DNA of 64,000 bases from Bartonella grahamii subsp. shimonis (GTDB lineage Bacteria; Pseudomonadota; Alphaproteobacteria; Rhizobiales; Rhizobiaceae), in assembly GCF_036327415.1 (NCBI RefSeq), contig NZ_CP123961.1, positions 1,178,001 to 1,242,000 on the forward strand. The letters are read 5' to 3'. Positions 50,484-59,860 of the stretch are shown here, piece after piece. The notes below the pieces were generated by a model, which saw nothing but the letters and a program-made list of their open reading frames with translations, made no database searches and was not told where the DNA came from. Each line of letters starts with the position of its first letter. Position 1 is the first letter of the stretch. The position numbers and the translations under genes were made by a program.

Positions 50484-52835
50484 ATGCCATCTTTTACACC
50501 TAGTCTTGAAGAGGTTTTGCATCGTGCATTAACAATTGCTACTCAAGCACGGCATGAATATGCAACATTAGAGCATCTTCTACTTGCACTGTTAGATGAT
50601 GCCGATGCAAATTCCGTTATTCAGGCATGCCAAGTAGATGTGGAGGAATTGCGAGAGCGCTTAACCAATTATCTTCGCTCAGAGTTAGATGAACAGATTA
50701 GAGCTGATGAGGATACAAAGCCTACAGCTTTTTTCCAGCGTGTTATCCAACGTGCGGTGATTCATGCACAATCAGCTGGAAAAGATGAAGTATCGGGGGC
50801 AAATGTTCTTGTTGCAATTTTTTCTGAACGTGAAAGCCATGCAGCATATTTTCTTCAAGAGATGGGAATGACACGCTATGATGCTGTACGTTTTATTTCA
50901 CATGGTGTCACGCGTGATGATGGGCTATCTATGTTACTTGAAGGACTTGAAGAGCAATTAGATCAGCAGATTTCGGATAATGGTGAAAGAGGAACAAGTG
51001 CTTTAACGAATTATTGTGTTGATCTCAATTGTAAAGCACTTAATGGAAAAATTGATTTATTAATTGGCCGAGAAATAGAAATTTCACGCATGATTCAGAT
51101 TTTATGTCGAAGGTCAAAAAACAATCCGCTTTTGGTTGGTGATCCTGGAGTGGGGAAAACCGCTATAATTGAGGGATTGGCAAAGAGCATTGTTGATGGG
51201 CAAGTGCCTGAAGTTTTATCAAATGCAACAATATTTTCTCTTGATATGGGGGGACTTGTTGCTGGTACACGTTATCGCGGTGATTTTGAAGAACGCTTAA
51301 AGCAAGTTATTAAAGAGTTTGAGCTGTATCCAGATGCTATTTTATTTATTGATGAAATTCATACCTTAATTGGGGCAGGAGCGACATTAGGGGGAAATAT
51401 GGATGCAGCAAATCTTTTAAAACCTGTATTATCTTCTGGAACTATGCGATGTATTGGTTCGACGACTTACAGAGAATATCGCAAATTCTTTGAACAAGAT
51501 CGTGCTTTAGAGCGTCGTTTTCAGAAGATTGATATTAATGAACCTTCTGTTACAGATGCGATTAAGATTTTGCAGGGGATGAAGCCTTACTTTGAAGATT
51601 TTCATCAGATTAAATATACAGATCAGGCAATGAAGGCATCCGTAGAATTATCTTCACGCTATATAATTGACCGTAGGTTACCTGACAAAGCAATTGATAT
51701 TATTGACGAAAGTGGCGCAGCGCAAAAGCTTTTGCCGCAAAAACAGCGCAAGAAGAGTATAGGTGTTAAAGAAATTGAAGCGACTGTTGCTACAATTGCA
51801 AGAATTCCACCAAAAACAGTTTCTCGGAATGATCAGAAGATACTGAGTAAGCTTGAAAGAGAACTCAAACATGTTGTTTATGGTCAAGATCAGGCAATTT
51901 CTGTCTTGGTTTCATCCATAAAATTGGCGCGAGCAGGTTTACGCGAACCGGATAAACCAATAGGAAGTTATTTATTTTCAGGACCAACAGGTGTAGGAAA
52001 AACTGAAGTTGCAAAACAGCTTGCATCATCTTTAGGCATTGAATTATTGCGTTTTGATATGTCAGAATATATGGAACGGCATACGATAGCACGTTTAATC
52101 GGAGCTCCTCCAGGTTATATAGGGTTTGATCAAGGCGGCCTCCTTACAGATGCAGTTGATCAGAAACCTTACGCAGTCCTATTGCTAGATGAGATTGAGA
52201 AAGCACACCCAGAGTTATTTAATATTTTATTGCAGGTAATGGATTATGGTAAATTAACAGACCATAATGGTAAGAAAATTGATTTCCGCAATGTTATTTT
52301 GATTATGACAACCAATGCTGGTGCTTCAGATATGGCAAAATCAGCTATTGGATTTGGGAAAGTACATCGTGATGGTGAGGATATAGAAGCAATTAATCGG
52401 TTATTTACACCAGAATTTCGTAATCGGTTAGATGCAATTATTCCGTTTGCACCTTTATCTCACTTAATCATCAATCAGATAGTACAAAAATTTATTTTTC
52501 AGCTTGAAGCACAATTAGCTGATCGGGGAATTTGTTTTGAATTAAGTCCTTCTGCAACTTTATGGCTTTCCAATAAAGGATATGATTCTCAGATGGGAGC
52601 ACGCCCATTAGGGCGTGTTATACAAGAATATATTAAAAAGCCATTAGCAGATGAAATTTTATTTGGAAAGTTACGCAACGGTGGCATCGTTCGCATATTG
52701 ACACAAAAATCAAATGACAAAAAAGAAAGCTTACAGTTAGAAATCTCATCTTCCAATATATCTGTAGGCTCAAAAAAAAGTAAAATGGAAAATTTTACAA
52801 AAAAACGTGTAGGAAAAAAAAGCACAACAAATTAA
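50484..52835 (+). CDS. clpA: ClpA, double AAA+ unfoldase of ClpAP
   Basis: The 783-residue protein has an N-domain with two repeats (LEEVLHRALTIATQARHEYATLEHLLLALL) that bind ClpS, a first AAA+ domain with GDPGVGKT and AILFIDEIHTLIG, and a second with GPTGVGKT and VLLLDEIEKAHPE. The IGF loop for ClpP docking is in KSAIGFGKVH. Length and domain spacing fit ClpA, not ClpB, as the coiled-coil middle domain is missing. The Lys-rich C-terminal tail is somewhat long. Confidence 0.96.
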   Translation: MPSFTPSLEEVLHRALTIATQARHEYATLEHLLLALLDDADANSVIQACQVDVEELRERLTNYLRSELDEQIRADEDTKPTAFFQRVIQRAVIHAQSAGKDEVSGANVLVAIFSERESHAAYFLQEMGMTRYDAVRFISHGVTRDDGLSMLLEGLEEQLDQQISDNGERGTSALTNYCVDLNCKALNGKIDLLIGREIEISRMIQILCRRSKNNPLLVGDPGVGKTAIIEGLAKSIVDGQVPEVLSNATIFSLDMGGLVAGTRYRGDFEERLKQVIKEFELYPDAILFIDEIHTLIGAGATLGGNMDAANLLKPVLSSGTMRCIGSTTYREYRKFFEQDRALERRFQKIDINEPSVTDAIKILQGMKPYFEDFHQIKYTDQAMKASVELSSRYIIDRRLPDKAIDIIDESGAAQKLLPQKQRKKSIGVKEIEATVATIARIPPKTVSRNDQKILSKLERELKHVVYGQDQAISVLVSSIKLARAGLREPDKPIGSYLFSGPTGVGKTEVAKQLASSLGIELLRFDMSEYMERHTIARLIGAPPGYIGFDQGGLLTDAVDQKPYAVLLLDEIEKAHPELFNILLQVMDYGKLTDHNGKKIDFRNVILIMTTNAGASDMAKSAIGFGKVHRDGEDIEAINRLFTPEFRNRLDAIIPFAPLSHLIINQIVQKFIFQLEAQLADRGICFELSPSATLWLSNKGYDSQMGARPLGRVIQEYIKKPLADEILFGKLRNGGIVRILTQKSNDKKESLQLEISSSNISVGSKKSKMENFTKKRVGKKSTTN

Positions 52836-52842
52836 GAGTTTG

Positions 52843-53265
52843 TTATAAGGCAGCGCGGATTTTTTTTGCATTCTCTTCAAGTATTTCTGTAGGCGTTATC
52901 ACATTATTATGAGGGGTAAGTTCTATTCCCTCCATACGTGGTATAATATGGAAATGGAGGTGATAAACGGTTTGTTGGCTAGCTGCTTCATTAAATTGCA
53001 TGACAGTTATGCCATCTGCTTGAAAGGCTTTTTTGATGGCATTTGCAATTTTTTGAACAGCTTTAATAACAGGAAATAATGTTTCAGTATCTGCATCAAG
53101 TAAATTTCTAGAGCCTTTTTTAGGAATGACCAGCGTATGACCTGGTGCCTGTGGCATTATATCCATAAATCCAATAACATCATCATCTTCGTAGACACGA
53201 ACAGAAGGGATTTCATTGCGAATCAATTTAGCAAAAATATTGTTATTGTCATAAGCTTGTTTCAT
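52843..53265 (-). CDS. HIT-family nucleotide hydrolase or transferase
   Basis: The 140-residue protein has the histidine triad HLHFHIIPR and upstream motifs IFAKLIRNEIPSVRVYEDDD and PGHTLVIPKKG, as in the HinT/Hit group. These enzymes cut purine nucleoside phosphoramidates or related dinucleotides. The active-site nucleophile is the middle histidine. It ends seven bases from the convergent clpA stop. The physiological substrate is unknown. Confidence 0.92.
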   Translation of the reverse strand: MKQAYDNNNIFAKLIRNEIPSVRVYEDDDVIGFMDIMPQAPGHTLVIPKKGSRNLLDADTETLFPVIKAVQKIANAIKKAFQADGITVMQFNEAASQQTVYHLHFHIIPRMEGIELTPHNNVITPTEILEENAKKIRAAL

Positions 53266-53400
53266 ACAAATATTTCCTTTTATTATAAGTCTAAGATTTT
53301 AATTTCAAAACGAAAAAATGCAAGGTTTATCAAAGTTTAAGACAAACGAAGTATTTTGACTTCAGTTATATTTAGGATAGTGCCCTGTCTTAATGAAGAT

Positions 53401-53862
53401 TTAGATTTCTATGATGGCTTCAACTTCTACCGGAACATCCATAGGAAGAGAGGAAACACCAATAGCAGAACGGGCGTGTTTTCCAATTTCACCAAGGATA
53501 TTAACGAATAAATTAGAAGCTCCATTGGCAACAAAAGGAATATCGGTAAAATGAGAATCTACAGCCACAAAAACAGTAATTTTTACCACACGTTTTATTT
53601 TATTTAAGTCACCTAGAGTTGCCTTGAGTTGAGCGAGAATATTGAGAGCGCAAGCTTCGGATGCTTTTTGGGCTTGTTCGGTATTCACAGTTGCACCAAC
53701 TTTACCGATGGCTATTGGTTTTCCATTAATAAGAGGGAGTTGTCCAGAAATAAAGAGTTGATTGCCACTTTGTGAAGTGGTGATGTAATTAGCAAGGGGG
53801 GAGATTACTTCAGGAAGAGTGATTCCGAACTTTTCTAAGTTTTTTTCAATCATATTGGTCAT
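53401..53862 (-). CDS. RidA/YjgF-family enamine/imine deaminase
   Basis: The 153-residue protein belongs to the long, YjgH/TdcF-like branch of the Rid family, which hydrolyses reactive enamine intermediates from PLP enzymes such as serine or threonine dehydratase. Seen are SGNQLFISGQLPLINGKP, EQAQKASEACALNILAQLK, VVKITVFVAV and the C-terminal ARSAIGVSSLPMDVPVEVEAI, with the conserved arginine that binds carboxylates. A link with SdaA is suggestive but SdaA is not a PLP enzyme. It is divergent from eipB. Confidence 0.88.
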   Translation of the reverse strand: MTNMIEKNLEKFGITLPEVISPLANYITTSQSGNQLFISGQLPLINGKPIAIGKVGATVNTEQAQKASEACALNILAQLKATLGDLNKIKRVVKITVFVAVDSHFTDIPFVANGASNLFVNILGEIGKHARSAIGVSSLPMDVPVEVEAIIEI

Positions 53863-54006
53863 AATTAAACTCCATAGCTACTCTATAATACATTCATTGC
53901 ATAATCTATTTTTTGATTTAAGGAAATGTGTGGTTAATTGAGAAATTAGCCTTTTTTGCCTTATTGTATGATGTTATGCAACGGGGATAAAGTTCGGAAG
54001 TTGGGA

Positions 54007-54843
54007 ATGATTAGATCATTATTTATAATAATTTTATATATTGTTTTTTTATGTACCGCGAGAGCTGAAGAGCCAATTTTTATTTTGCCTCATCGAGCAA
54101 TTTATGATTTTCATCTCGATAGCGTTTCTCATGAAATGGCAATTTCTGCGATGTCAGGGCGAATGGTTTACGAGCTTACTGGTTCGGCATGCCAAGGTTA
54201 TAGCACACGTTTTCGTTTCATTAGCCGTATTCACATTGAAGATATGCCGGTCCGTTTAACGGATCAACAGACGACGAGTTATGAAACAGGAGACAGTCGT
54301 ACATTTCATTTTAATATTACAGATCAAGAGGGAGAAGAGGTTACGCATCGTGCCGAGGGGGTTGCGGAGCGTACTCAAGATGGTATTACAGTTACTTTAA
54401 AAAAGCCAAAGAAAAAAGAGTATAAGCTTGCAATGGCTGAATTTCCAATGATGCAACTAAAAAATATTATCCGCCATGCAAAAGCAGGACATCATTTTTA
54501 TAATGTTACTGTATTTGATGGGACAAATAAAGCAGATAAAGTTATAAAAGAAAGTATCGTCATAGGAGAAAAGAAGGCGCTTTTATCTGATAGCGAAACG
54601 GAAAAAATGAGAAAATTGGATGAAGAGGAATATTGGCCTGTTACAATTTCTTATTTTGATGATGGAGAAAATAAAGATGGTTTGCCGGTTTATCGGAGCA
54701 GTTTTCTCTTACATGAGAATGGCGTCATGCGTGATTTTCATATAGATTATGGAACTTTTTCAGTGCGTGCAAAATTGAACAGTCTCGAATTCTTGGAGCC
54801 TGGAAAAGATCTTAATCAATGTGAAAATGCAAATATTAAATGA
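54007..54843 (+). CDS. eipB: EipB-family (DUF1849) cell-envelope integrity protein
   Basis: The protein (278 residues from ATG 54007) has a signal peptide (MIRSLFIIILYIVFLCTARA) and the EipB signature: LPHRAIYDFHLDSVS, MSGRMVYELTGSACQGYSTRF, and LTDQQTTSYETGDS. The two cysteines, one in SACQGY and one at LNQC near the C-terminus, match the disulfide known from Brucella EipB, a periplasmic beta-spiral protein that supports envelope integrity. The frame is open to 53956 but the ATG at 54007 begins a proper signal peptide. Confidence 0.88.
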   Translation: MIRSLFIIILYIVFLCTARAEEPIFILPHRAIYDFHLDSVSHEMAISAMSGRMVYELTGSACQGYSTRFRFISRIHIEDMPVRLTDQQTTSYETGDSRTFHFNITDQEGEEVTHRAEGVAERTQDGITVTLKKPKKKEYKLAMAEFPMMQLKNIIRHAKAGHHFYNVTVFDGTNKADKVIKESIVIGEKKALLSDSETEKMRKLDEEEYWPVTISYFDDGENKDGLPVYRSSFLLHENGVMRDFHIDYGTFSVRAKLNSLEFLEPGKDLNQCENANIK

Positions 54844-55010
54844 TTAAAGAAAATGACTTGAAAAAGAATCAAATATTAGTATGTTTGCGCTATTCCACAC
54901 GCGGAGTTTGGGTGTTTGCAAATGATTTATGAGAAAAGTCTAGCAAGCATCGGCCGGTAGTAGGTTTTCCTGCTTTTTCCGCGGAGGTTGAACCGGAAAG
55001 GATAAGATTT

Positions 55011-55790
55011 ATGGCACTACCCGATTTTACTATGCATCAGCTTTTAGAAGCAGGTGTGCATTTTGGTCACCAGACTCATCGCTGGAATCCCAAAATGACT
55101 CCCTATATTTATGGTCAGCGTAATAATATCCATATTATTGATCTTGCTCAGACCGTTCCGCTTTTACACCAAGCGCTTAAACTTGTTTCAGATACTGTTG
55201 CGCGTGGTGGTCGTATTCTCTTTGTTGGTACGAAACGGCAAGCATCTGACATTATCGCTGATGCGGCGAATCGTTCTGCCCAGTATTACGTTAATGCACG
55301 TTGGCTTGGAGGTATGCTCACAAACTGGAAAACGGTTTCCAATTCGATACATCGTTTGCGAAAGCTTGACAAAATTCTTGCTGCTGAAGCGCAAGGTTTT
55401 ACCAAAAAAGAACGTTTAAATCTTGAACGTGATCGTGAAAAGCTTAATCGTGCGCTTGGTGGTATTAAAGATATGGGATCTGTTCCAGATCTTATATTTG
55501 TTATCGATACGAATAAAGAAAATATTGCCCTCCAAGAAGCGAAGCGTTTAGGCATTCCAGTGATTGCTATTATTGATACCAATTGTGATCCTGATGACGT
55601 AACGCATCCAATACCAGGTAATGATGATGCTTCACGTGCAATTTCTCTTTATTGTGATCTTTTTGCTCGTGCCGCTCTTGATGGTATTGCACGTCAGCAA
55701 GGAGCAATGGGTATCGATTTAGGAGCTCAAGTTGATGCGCCTGTGGAGCCTATTTTGGAAGAAAATGTGGTTTCAGAAGTTTCTGGATAA
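55011..55790 (+). CDS. rpsB: Ribosomal protein S2
   Basis: The 259-residue protein shows [38 protein letters not shown], and [30 protein letters not shown], all hallmarks of S2. S2 binds late to the 30S subunit at the head-body junction. GGAAAGGATAAG precedes the ATG. tsf follows after 103 bases with a hairpin in between. rpsB-tsf is a conserved operon in bacteria. Confidence 0.98.
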   Translation: MALPDFTMHQLLEAGVHFGHQTHRWNPKMTPYIYGQRNNIHIIDLAQTVPLLHQALKLVSDTVARGGRILFVGTKRQASDIIADAANRSAQYYVNARWLGGMLTNWKTVSNSIHRLRKLDKILAAEAQGFTKKERLNLERDREKLNRALGGIKDMGSVPDLIFVIDTNKENIALQEAKRLGIPVIAIIDTNCDPDDVTHPIPGNDDASRAISLYCDLFARAALDGIARQQGAMGIDLGAQVDAPVEPILEENVVSEVSG

Positions 55791-55841
55791 TATAAAGTGC
55801 CTAATTAAGGTACTTTGTATTTTATAAAAAAGAAGTTATAG

Positions 55842-55868
55842 GCGTGCAGAGGGATTTTGCACGCTTTC
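55842..55868 (+). terminator. Hairpin between rpsB and tsf
   Basis: GCGTGCA (55842-55848) pairs with TGCACGC (55858-55864) around a nine-base loop and is followed by TTT. It ends 26 bases before tsf. It may be an attenuator that lowers tsf expression relative to rpsB. Confidence 0.5.
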
Positions 55869-55893
55869 ACTGTTACAAAATAAAGAGGCAAAT

Positions 55894-56817
55894 ATGAGCG
55901 TTACTGCTGCACAAGTAAAAGAACTTCGAGAACTATCTGGCGCTGGTATGATGGACTGTAAAGCCGCTTTAGCAGAAACCAGTGGTGATATGGAAGCTGC
56001 TGTTGATTGGCTTCGTAAAAAAGGAATAGCTAAAGCAGATAAAAAGGCTGGTCGTACAGCAGCTGAAGGATTAATCGGAGTTGTATCAAAAGATTTAAAT
56101 GCGGTTTTAGTTGAGATTAATTCTGAAACAGATTTTGTTGCACGCAATGCCGGATTCCAAGACATCGTGCGCAATGTAGCAACTGCTGCTTTGGATACGC
56201 CAGGTGATGTTGAATCTGTTTCTGTTTCTCTTTATCCTGGTTCTGAGAAGACTGTAGAGCTTACGATTAAAGATGCAATTGGTACAATTGGCGAAAATAT
56301 GACATTTCGTCGTTCTGCTAAATTGTCTGTTGAGAATGGTGTTGTTGCAACTTATATACACAATAGTGTAGCTGATGGTCTTGGTAAGCTTGGTGTTTTG
56401 GTTGCGATTGAAACAACAGGAAATAAAGAGGCAGCTTTTGCTTTTGGTCGGCAGGTTGCGATGCATATTGCGGCAACCAATCCGTTAGCGCTTACAGCAC
56501 AAGATGTTGATGCTGCTGCTGTTGAACGTGAAAAAGCGATTTTTTCAGATCAAGCACGTCAGTCTGGAAAGCCTGAAAATATCATTGAAAAAATGGTAGA
56601 AGGACGTATGCGTAAGTTTTTTGAAGAGGTTGTTTTGCTTTCTCAAGCTTTCGTTATGAATCCTGATATGACTGTTGAGTCCGCTTTAAAGGATGCTGAG
56701 AAATCAATTGGTGCACCAGCAAAAATCACAGGCTTTATTCGTTTTGCATTAGGTGAAGGTGTGGAAAAAGAGGAATCTGATTTTGCTGCAGAGGTTGCTG
56801 CTGCTGTAAAAGGCTAG
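55894..56817 (+). CDS. tsf: Elongation factor Ts
   Basis: The 307-residue protein exchanges GDP for GTP on EF-Tu. N-terminal UBA-like domain [34 protein letters not shown], then [16 protein letters not shown] (the TDFV motif that inserts into EF-Tu) and the core domains with [20 protein letters not shown] precedes the ATG. It is followed by a hairpin and pyrH. Confidence 0.97.
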   Translation: MSVTAAQVKELRELSGAGMMDCKAALAETSGDMEAAVDWLRKKGIAKADKKAGRTAAEGLIGVVSKDLNAVLVEINSETDFVARNAGFQDIVRNVATAALDTPGDVESVSVSLYPGSEKTVELTIKDAIGTIGENMTFRRSAKLSVENGVVATYIHNSVADGLGKLGVLVAIETTGNKEAAFAFGRQVAMHIAATNPLALTAQDVDAAAVEREKAIFSDQARQSGKPENIIEKMVEGRMRKFFEEVVLLSQAFVMNPDMTVESALKDAEKSIGAPAKITGFIRFALGEGVEKEESDFAAEVAAAVKG

Positions 56818-56897
56818 TTATTGCAAACTTTTGATCAGAGATTTAAAATCATATCGTTGGTTGTAGAAACTCTGATGGGAACAATGTAATTGTTGAG

Positions 56898-56925
56898 AGG
56901 GCGTCACGTAAAAAAGTGATGCCCT
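56898..56925 (+). terminator. Hairpin between tsf and pyrH
   Basis: AGGGCGTCAC (56898-56907) pairs with GTGATGCCCT (56916-56925), with one G-T pair and an A-rich loop. No T tract follows, so it could slow polymerase or stabilise mRNA rather than end transcription. Confidence 0.45.
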
Positions 56926-56973
56926 TCGTGGTGTCAAAAGCAAAAAGTAAATATGCTTTTGGGGAGATTATTA

Positions 56974-57693
56974 ATGGCATTAGCACTTCCGTATAAACGT
57001 ATTCTTTTAAAGGCTTCTGGTGAAGCTCTTATGGGGGGGCAGAGTTTTGGCATTGATGTTTCTGTTGTAGACCGTATTGCCGCTGATATTGCAGAAGTGC
57101 GCACAATGGGGATAGAAGTTGCGGTTGTTATTGGTGGGGGAAATATTTTTCGCGGCGTTGCTGTTGCTTCGCATGGTGGGGACCGAGTGACAGGCGATCA
57201 TATGGGAATGCTTGCAACTGCTATTAACTCTTTAGCATTGCGAACATCTTTGACAAAATTAGGGGTTGAAACTGTTGTGCTCTCTGCGATTGCTATGCCA
57301 CAAATTTGTGAAAGTTTCTCGCAACGTAAAGCAATAGCTTATATGAATCAGGGAAAAGTTGTTATTTTTGCGGGCGGTACAGGAAATCCATTTTTTACCA
57401 CTGATTCTGCTGCTACTTTACGTGCAGCAGAAATTGGAGCGGATGTTCTTCTTAAAGGAACACAAGTTGATGGTATTTATTCAGCAGATCCAAAGATAGA
57501 TCCTAACGCTAAGCGTTTTGACCAATTAACACATGTTGAAGTTTTGCAATGGGGATTATCTGTTATGGATTCAACGGCGGTCACTTTAGCACGTGAGAAC
57601 AATGTACCGATTATTGTGTATTCCATTCATGAAAAAGGCGGTTTGGCTAAAGTCTTGAATGGAACAGGGCGCTTTACAATAGTATCGGAATAA
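56974..57693 (+). CDS. pyrH: Uridylate kinase
   Basis: The protein, 239 residues from ATG 56974 with GGGGAGA seven bases upstream, phosphorylates UMP to UDP. Seen are [36 protein letters not shown], the allosteric region, and [24 protein letters not shown]. The in-frame start at 56953 is rejected. It belongs to the amino-acid-kinase fold, unlike eukaryotic UMP kinases. frr follows after 37 bases. Confidence 0.97.
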   Translation: MALALPYKRILLKASGEALMGGQSFGIDVSVVDRIAADIAEVRTMGIEVAVVIGGGNIFRGVAVASHGGDRVTGDHMGMLATAINSLALRTSLTKLGVETVVLSAIAMPQICESFSQRKAIAYMNQGKVVIFAGGTGNPFFTTDSAATLRAAEIGADVLLKGTQVDGIYSADPKIDPNAKRFDQLTHVEVLQWGLSVMDSTAVTLARENNVPIIVYSIHEKGGLAKVLNGTGRFTIVSE

Positions 57694-57730
57694 GGGTAAG
57701 CTTCAAAGGACAATTGAAGGAGACAGAAAT

Positions 57731-58291
57731 ATGAATGTTACGTCAATTATGGATGATCTGAAACGTCGCATGGATGGTGCTATTACGGCTTTTAAACATG
57801 AATTAGGTGGTTTGCGGACTGGACGCGCATCGGCCAGTTTATTAGAACCGTTGACCGTTGAATCTTATGGTTCTATTGTGCACATAAATCAGGTTGCTAA
57901 TATTTCTGTTCCCGAACCTCGGATGCTTTCTGTTTCTGTATGGGATAAAACGATGGTCGGAGCTGTAGAGCGCGCTATTCGCGATTCTGGTCTTGGTTTA
58001 AATCCCATAACTGATGGTACGACTTTACGTATTCCTTTGCCTGAGTTGAATGAAGAGCGTCGTAAAGAACTTGTAAAAATTGCGCATCACTATGCAGAGC
58101 AAGCACGTGTTGCTACACGTCATGTTCGTCGGGATGGTATGGACAATTTGAAAAAGTTAGAAAAAGATGGTGAAATTGGACAAGATGAAGCCCATAGTTT
58201 GTCTGAAAAAGTTCAAAAACTCACAAATGAAACTATTGCTGATATTGATAAAATTTTAGCCGTAAAAGAATCTGAAATTATGCACGTTTAA
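57731..58291 (+). CDS. frr: Ribosome recycling factor
   Basis: The 186-residue protein splits terminated ribosomes with EF-G. It has the three-helix body ([47 protein letters not shown]) and the small domain ([24 protein letters not shown]). AAGGAGACA precedes the ATG. In relatives uppS follows; here 738 bases without a gene do. Confidence 0.97.
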   Translation: MNVTSIMDDLKRRMDGAITAFKHELGGLRTGRASASLLEPLTVESYGSIVHINQVANISVPEPRMLSVSVWDKTMVGAVERAIRDSGLGLNPITDGTTLRIPLPELNEERRKELVKIAHHYAEQARVATRHVRRDGMDNLKKLEKDGEIGQDEAHSLSEKVQKLTNETIADIDKILAVKESEIMHV

Positions 58292-59029
58292 GACAGTTTT
58301 TTTCGCTAGAATAAAGGATGTTATACTCTTAGCCTGTAAATGGCTTCTATAGATAAGAGTGGGGAGTGGTGTCTTCTGTGGCAGCAAGGTGCAATGCAAG
58401 GGGGGATCGTTTTATTATCCTGATACGGCAGAGATTGATTTGAGAGGGCAGATGTTTTTATTCTTTAGTCTGTGTGGTAAATCATGTTCTTTGCTGAAAG
58501 ACACTATTTAACAGTATGATGAGGGCTCTCAGTTTAGCGTGCCTTTGTTAAACTGCATAATGAAAGCATTATTAGAAATTATTTAAATATTCTAAGATGA
58601 GGTTGGGGAAAGAATATAACGCAAAAATATAAGCCTAACCTTTCTCTTATTTCCCATTAAAAACATATGAGTATAATCGATCAGGTAGATGTTATGTGGC
58701 ATAATTCGTTTTTTAATAACGAATGGTTGATAGAGAAGTGTTTTTATATGAAACCTATATTAGTTAATTTATATGGAGCATGAATAGCTTTTTTTCATTT
58801 TATATTTGAGAAAATATCAAAAAATATTTTAGGATTAATCTTGACGGAGATTTTTGAAGCTGTTTTCATTGATTATTAGTCTCATAAGCGCTATCTTGGT
58901 AGACTAGATTGTTTATGATAAATTATAAGAGAAATTTATACAAGTATGAAATAAAAATACTGGGTAGAGGAGTTTTTCTTGCGTCAATTTTAGAATTTGT
59001 ATTTTTATGTTTATTGTTTGGATGTTGTT
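58292..59029. other. Gene-free spacer where uppS is usually found
   Basis: The 738-base stretch has no supported open frame. I looked for undecaprenyl diphosphate synthase motifs (such as MDGNGRWA) in all rightward frames and saw none, so uppS is absent here, not merely frameshifted. A perfect dyad ATTCGTT/AACGAAT is at 58704-58724. A CCTAACCTTTCTC string near 58634 faintly resembles the first block of the dispersed repeat. Confidence 0.6.
58704..58724. promoter_or_regulatory. Perfect 7-bp dyad upstream of cdsA
   Basis: ATTCGTT (58704-58710) and AACGAAT (58718-58724) flank TTTTAAT. It is about 305 bases before the cdsA start. It may be an operator or an AT-rich hairpin. Confidence 0.3.
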
Positions 59030-59845
59030 TTGTCTAATTTGGTTTATCGTGTTCTGACAGCTTTTGTGTTTGGCATTATTGCGTTGTATCTAACATGGTT
59101 AGGAGGGATCTTCTTTTTTTTATTTGTATGGTGTATTGGCGGTTTTGTTCTTTATGAGTGGATGAGTATTACTAAAGAAAAATGGTGTGTTTTACAAAAA
59201 GTATTAGCAAGTATCTTTTATTTGATCTTTGGCTTTTTTTTAGTGTTGAATGTATCTGCTTCATTAAATTTTTGTGTTTTAATCGTTTTGGCTGTGCTGT
59301 TGGCTATTATATCTATAAAAAAGAGTGTTTGGGTTTTTTGTGGTTTTTTATATGCGTCTTTTCCTGTTGTTGCTTTATGCTTTCTGCGGGATCATGAAAT
59401 GTTGGGGTTCCAAGTTGTTATTTTCTTATTTACGATAGTGTGGGGAACAGATATTGGTGGATATTTTATCGGACGTGCATTAGGGGGGCCTAAATTAGCA
59501 CCACAATTTTCTCCTAATAAAACATGGTCAGGAGCACTTGGTGGTACATTTGTCGGAGTTTTCGGTGGTATATGGGTTGCTTTTGGATTTTTTGATATAA
59601 ATTTAGCAAGTTTTTTTGTGCCACTCCTTACACTTGTTTTGTCAATTGTTTCACAATTGAGTGATTTAGGGCAATCATGGCTCAAAAGATGTTTTTCTGT
59701 TAAAGATTCTAGTTCTTTATTGCCTGGACATGGTGGTTTTATGGATCGTATAGATGGATTGGTAGGGGCAGCTTTTCTTCTTTATTTAATTGGTTCATTT
59801 ATGTCTGATACGGATGCGCCTTTTAATCTTTTTAGTATGATCTAA
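59030..59845 (+). CDS. cdsA: Phosphatidate cytidylyltransferase
   Basis: The enzyme makes CDP-diacylglycerol for phospholipid synthesis in the inner membrane. It has about eight hydrophobic helices and the family signature near the C-terminus, SWLKRCFSVKDSSSLLPGHGGFMDRIDGL, quoted here in parts: LKRCFSVKDSSS and PGHGGFMDRIDG. The frame is open from a TTG at 58997, but homologues begin at SNLVYRVLTAFVFG, so I place the start at the TTG at 59030 (271 residues); the ribosome binding site is weak. rseP begins within 16 bases of the stop. No dxr lies between them. Confidence 0.92.
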   Translation: MSNLVYRVLTAFVFGIIALYLTWLGGIFFFLFVWCIGGFVLYEWMSITKEKWCVLQKVLASIFYLIFGFFLVLNVSASLNFCVLIVLAVLLAIISIKKSVWVFCGFLYASFPVVALCFLRDHEMLGFQVVIFLFTIVWGTDIGGYFIGRALGGPKLAPQFSPNKTWSGALGGTFVGVFGGIWVAFGFFDINLASFFVPLLTLVLSIVSQLSDLGQSWLKRCFSVKDSSSLLPGHGGFMDRIDGLVGAAFLLYLIGSFMSDTDAPFNLFSMI

Positions 59846-59860
59846 TTGGGAGAAGATAGT

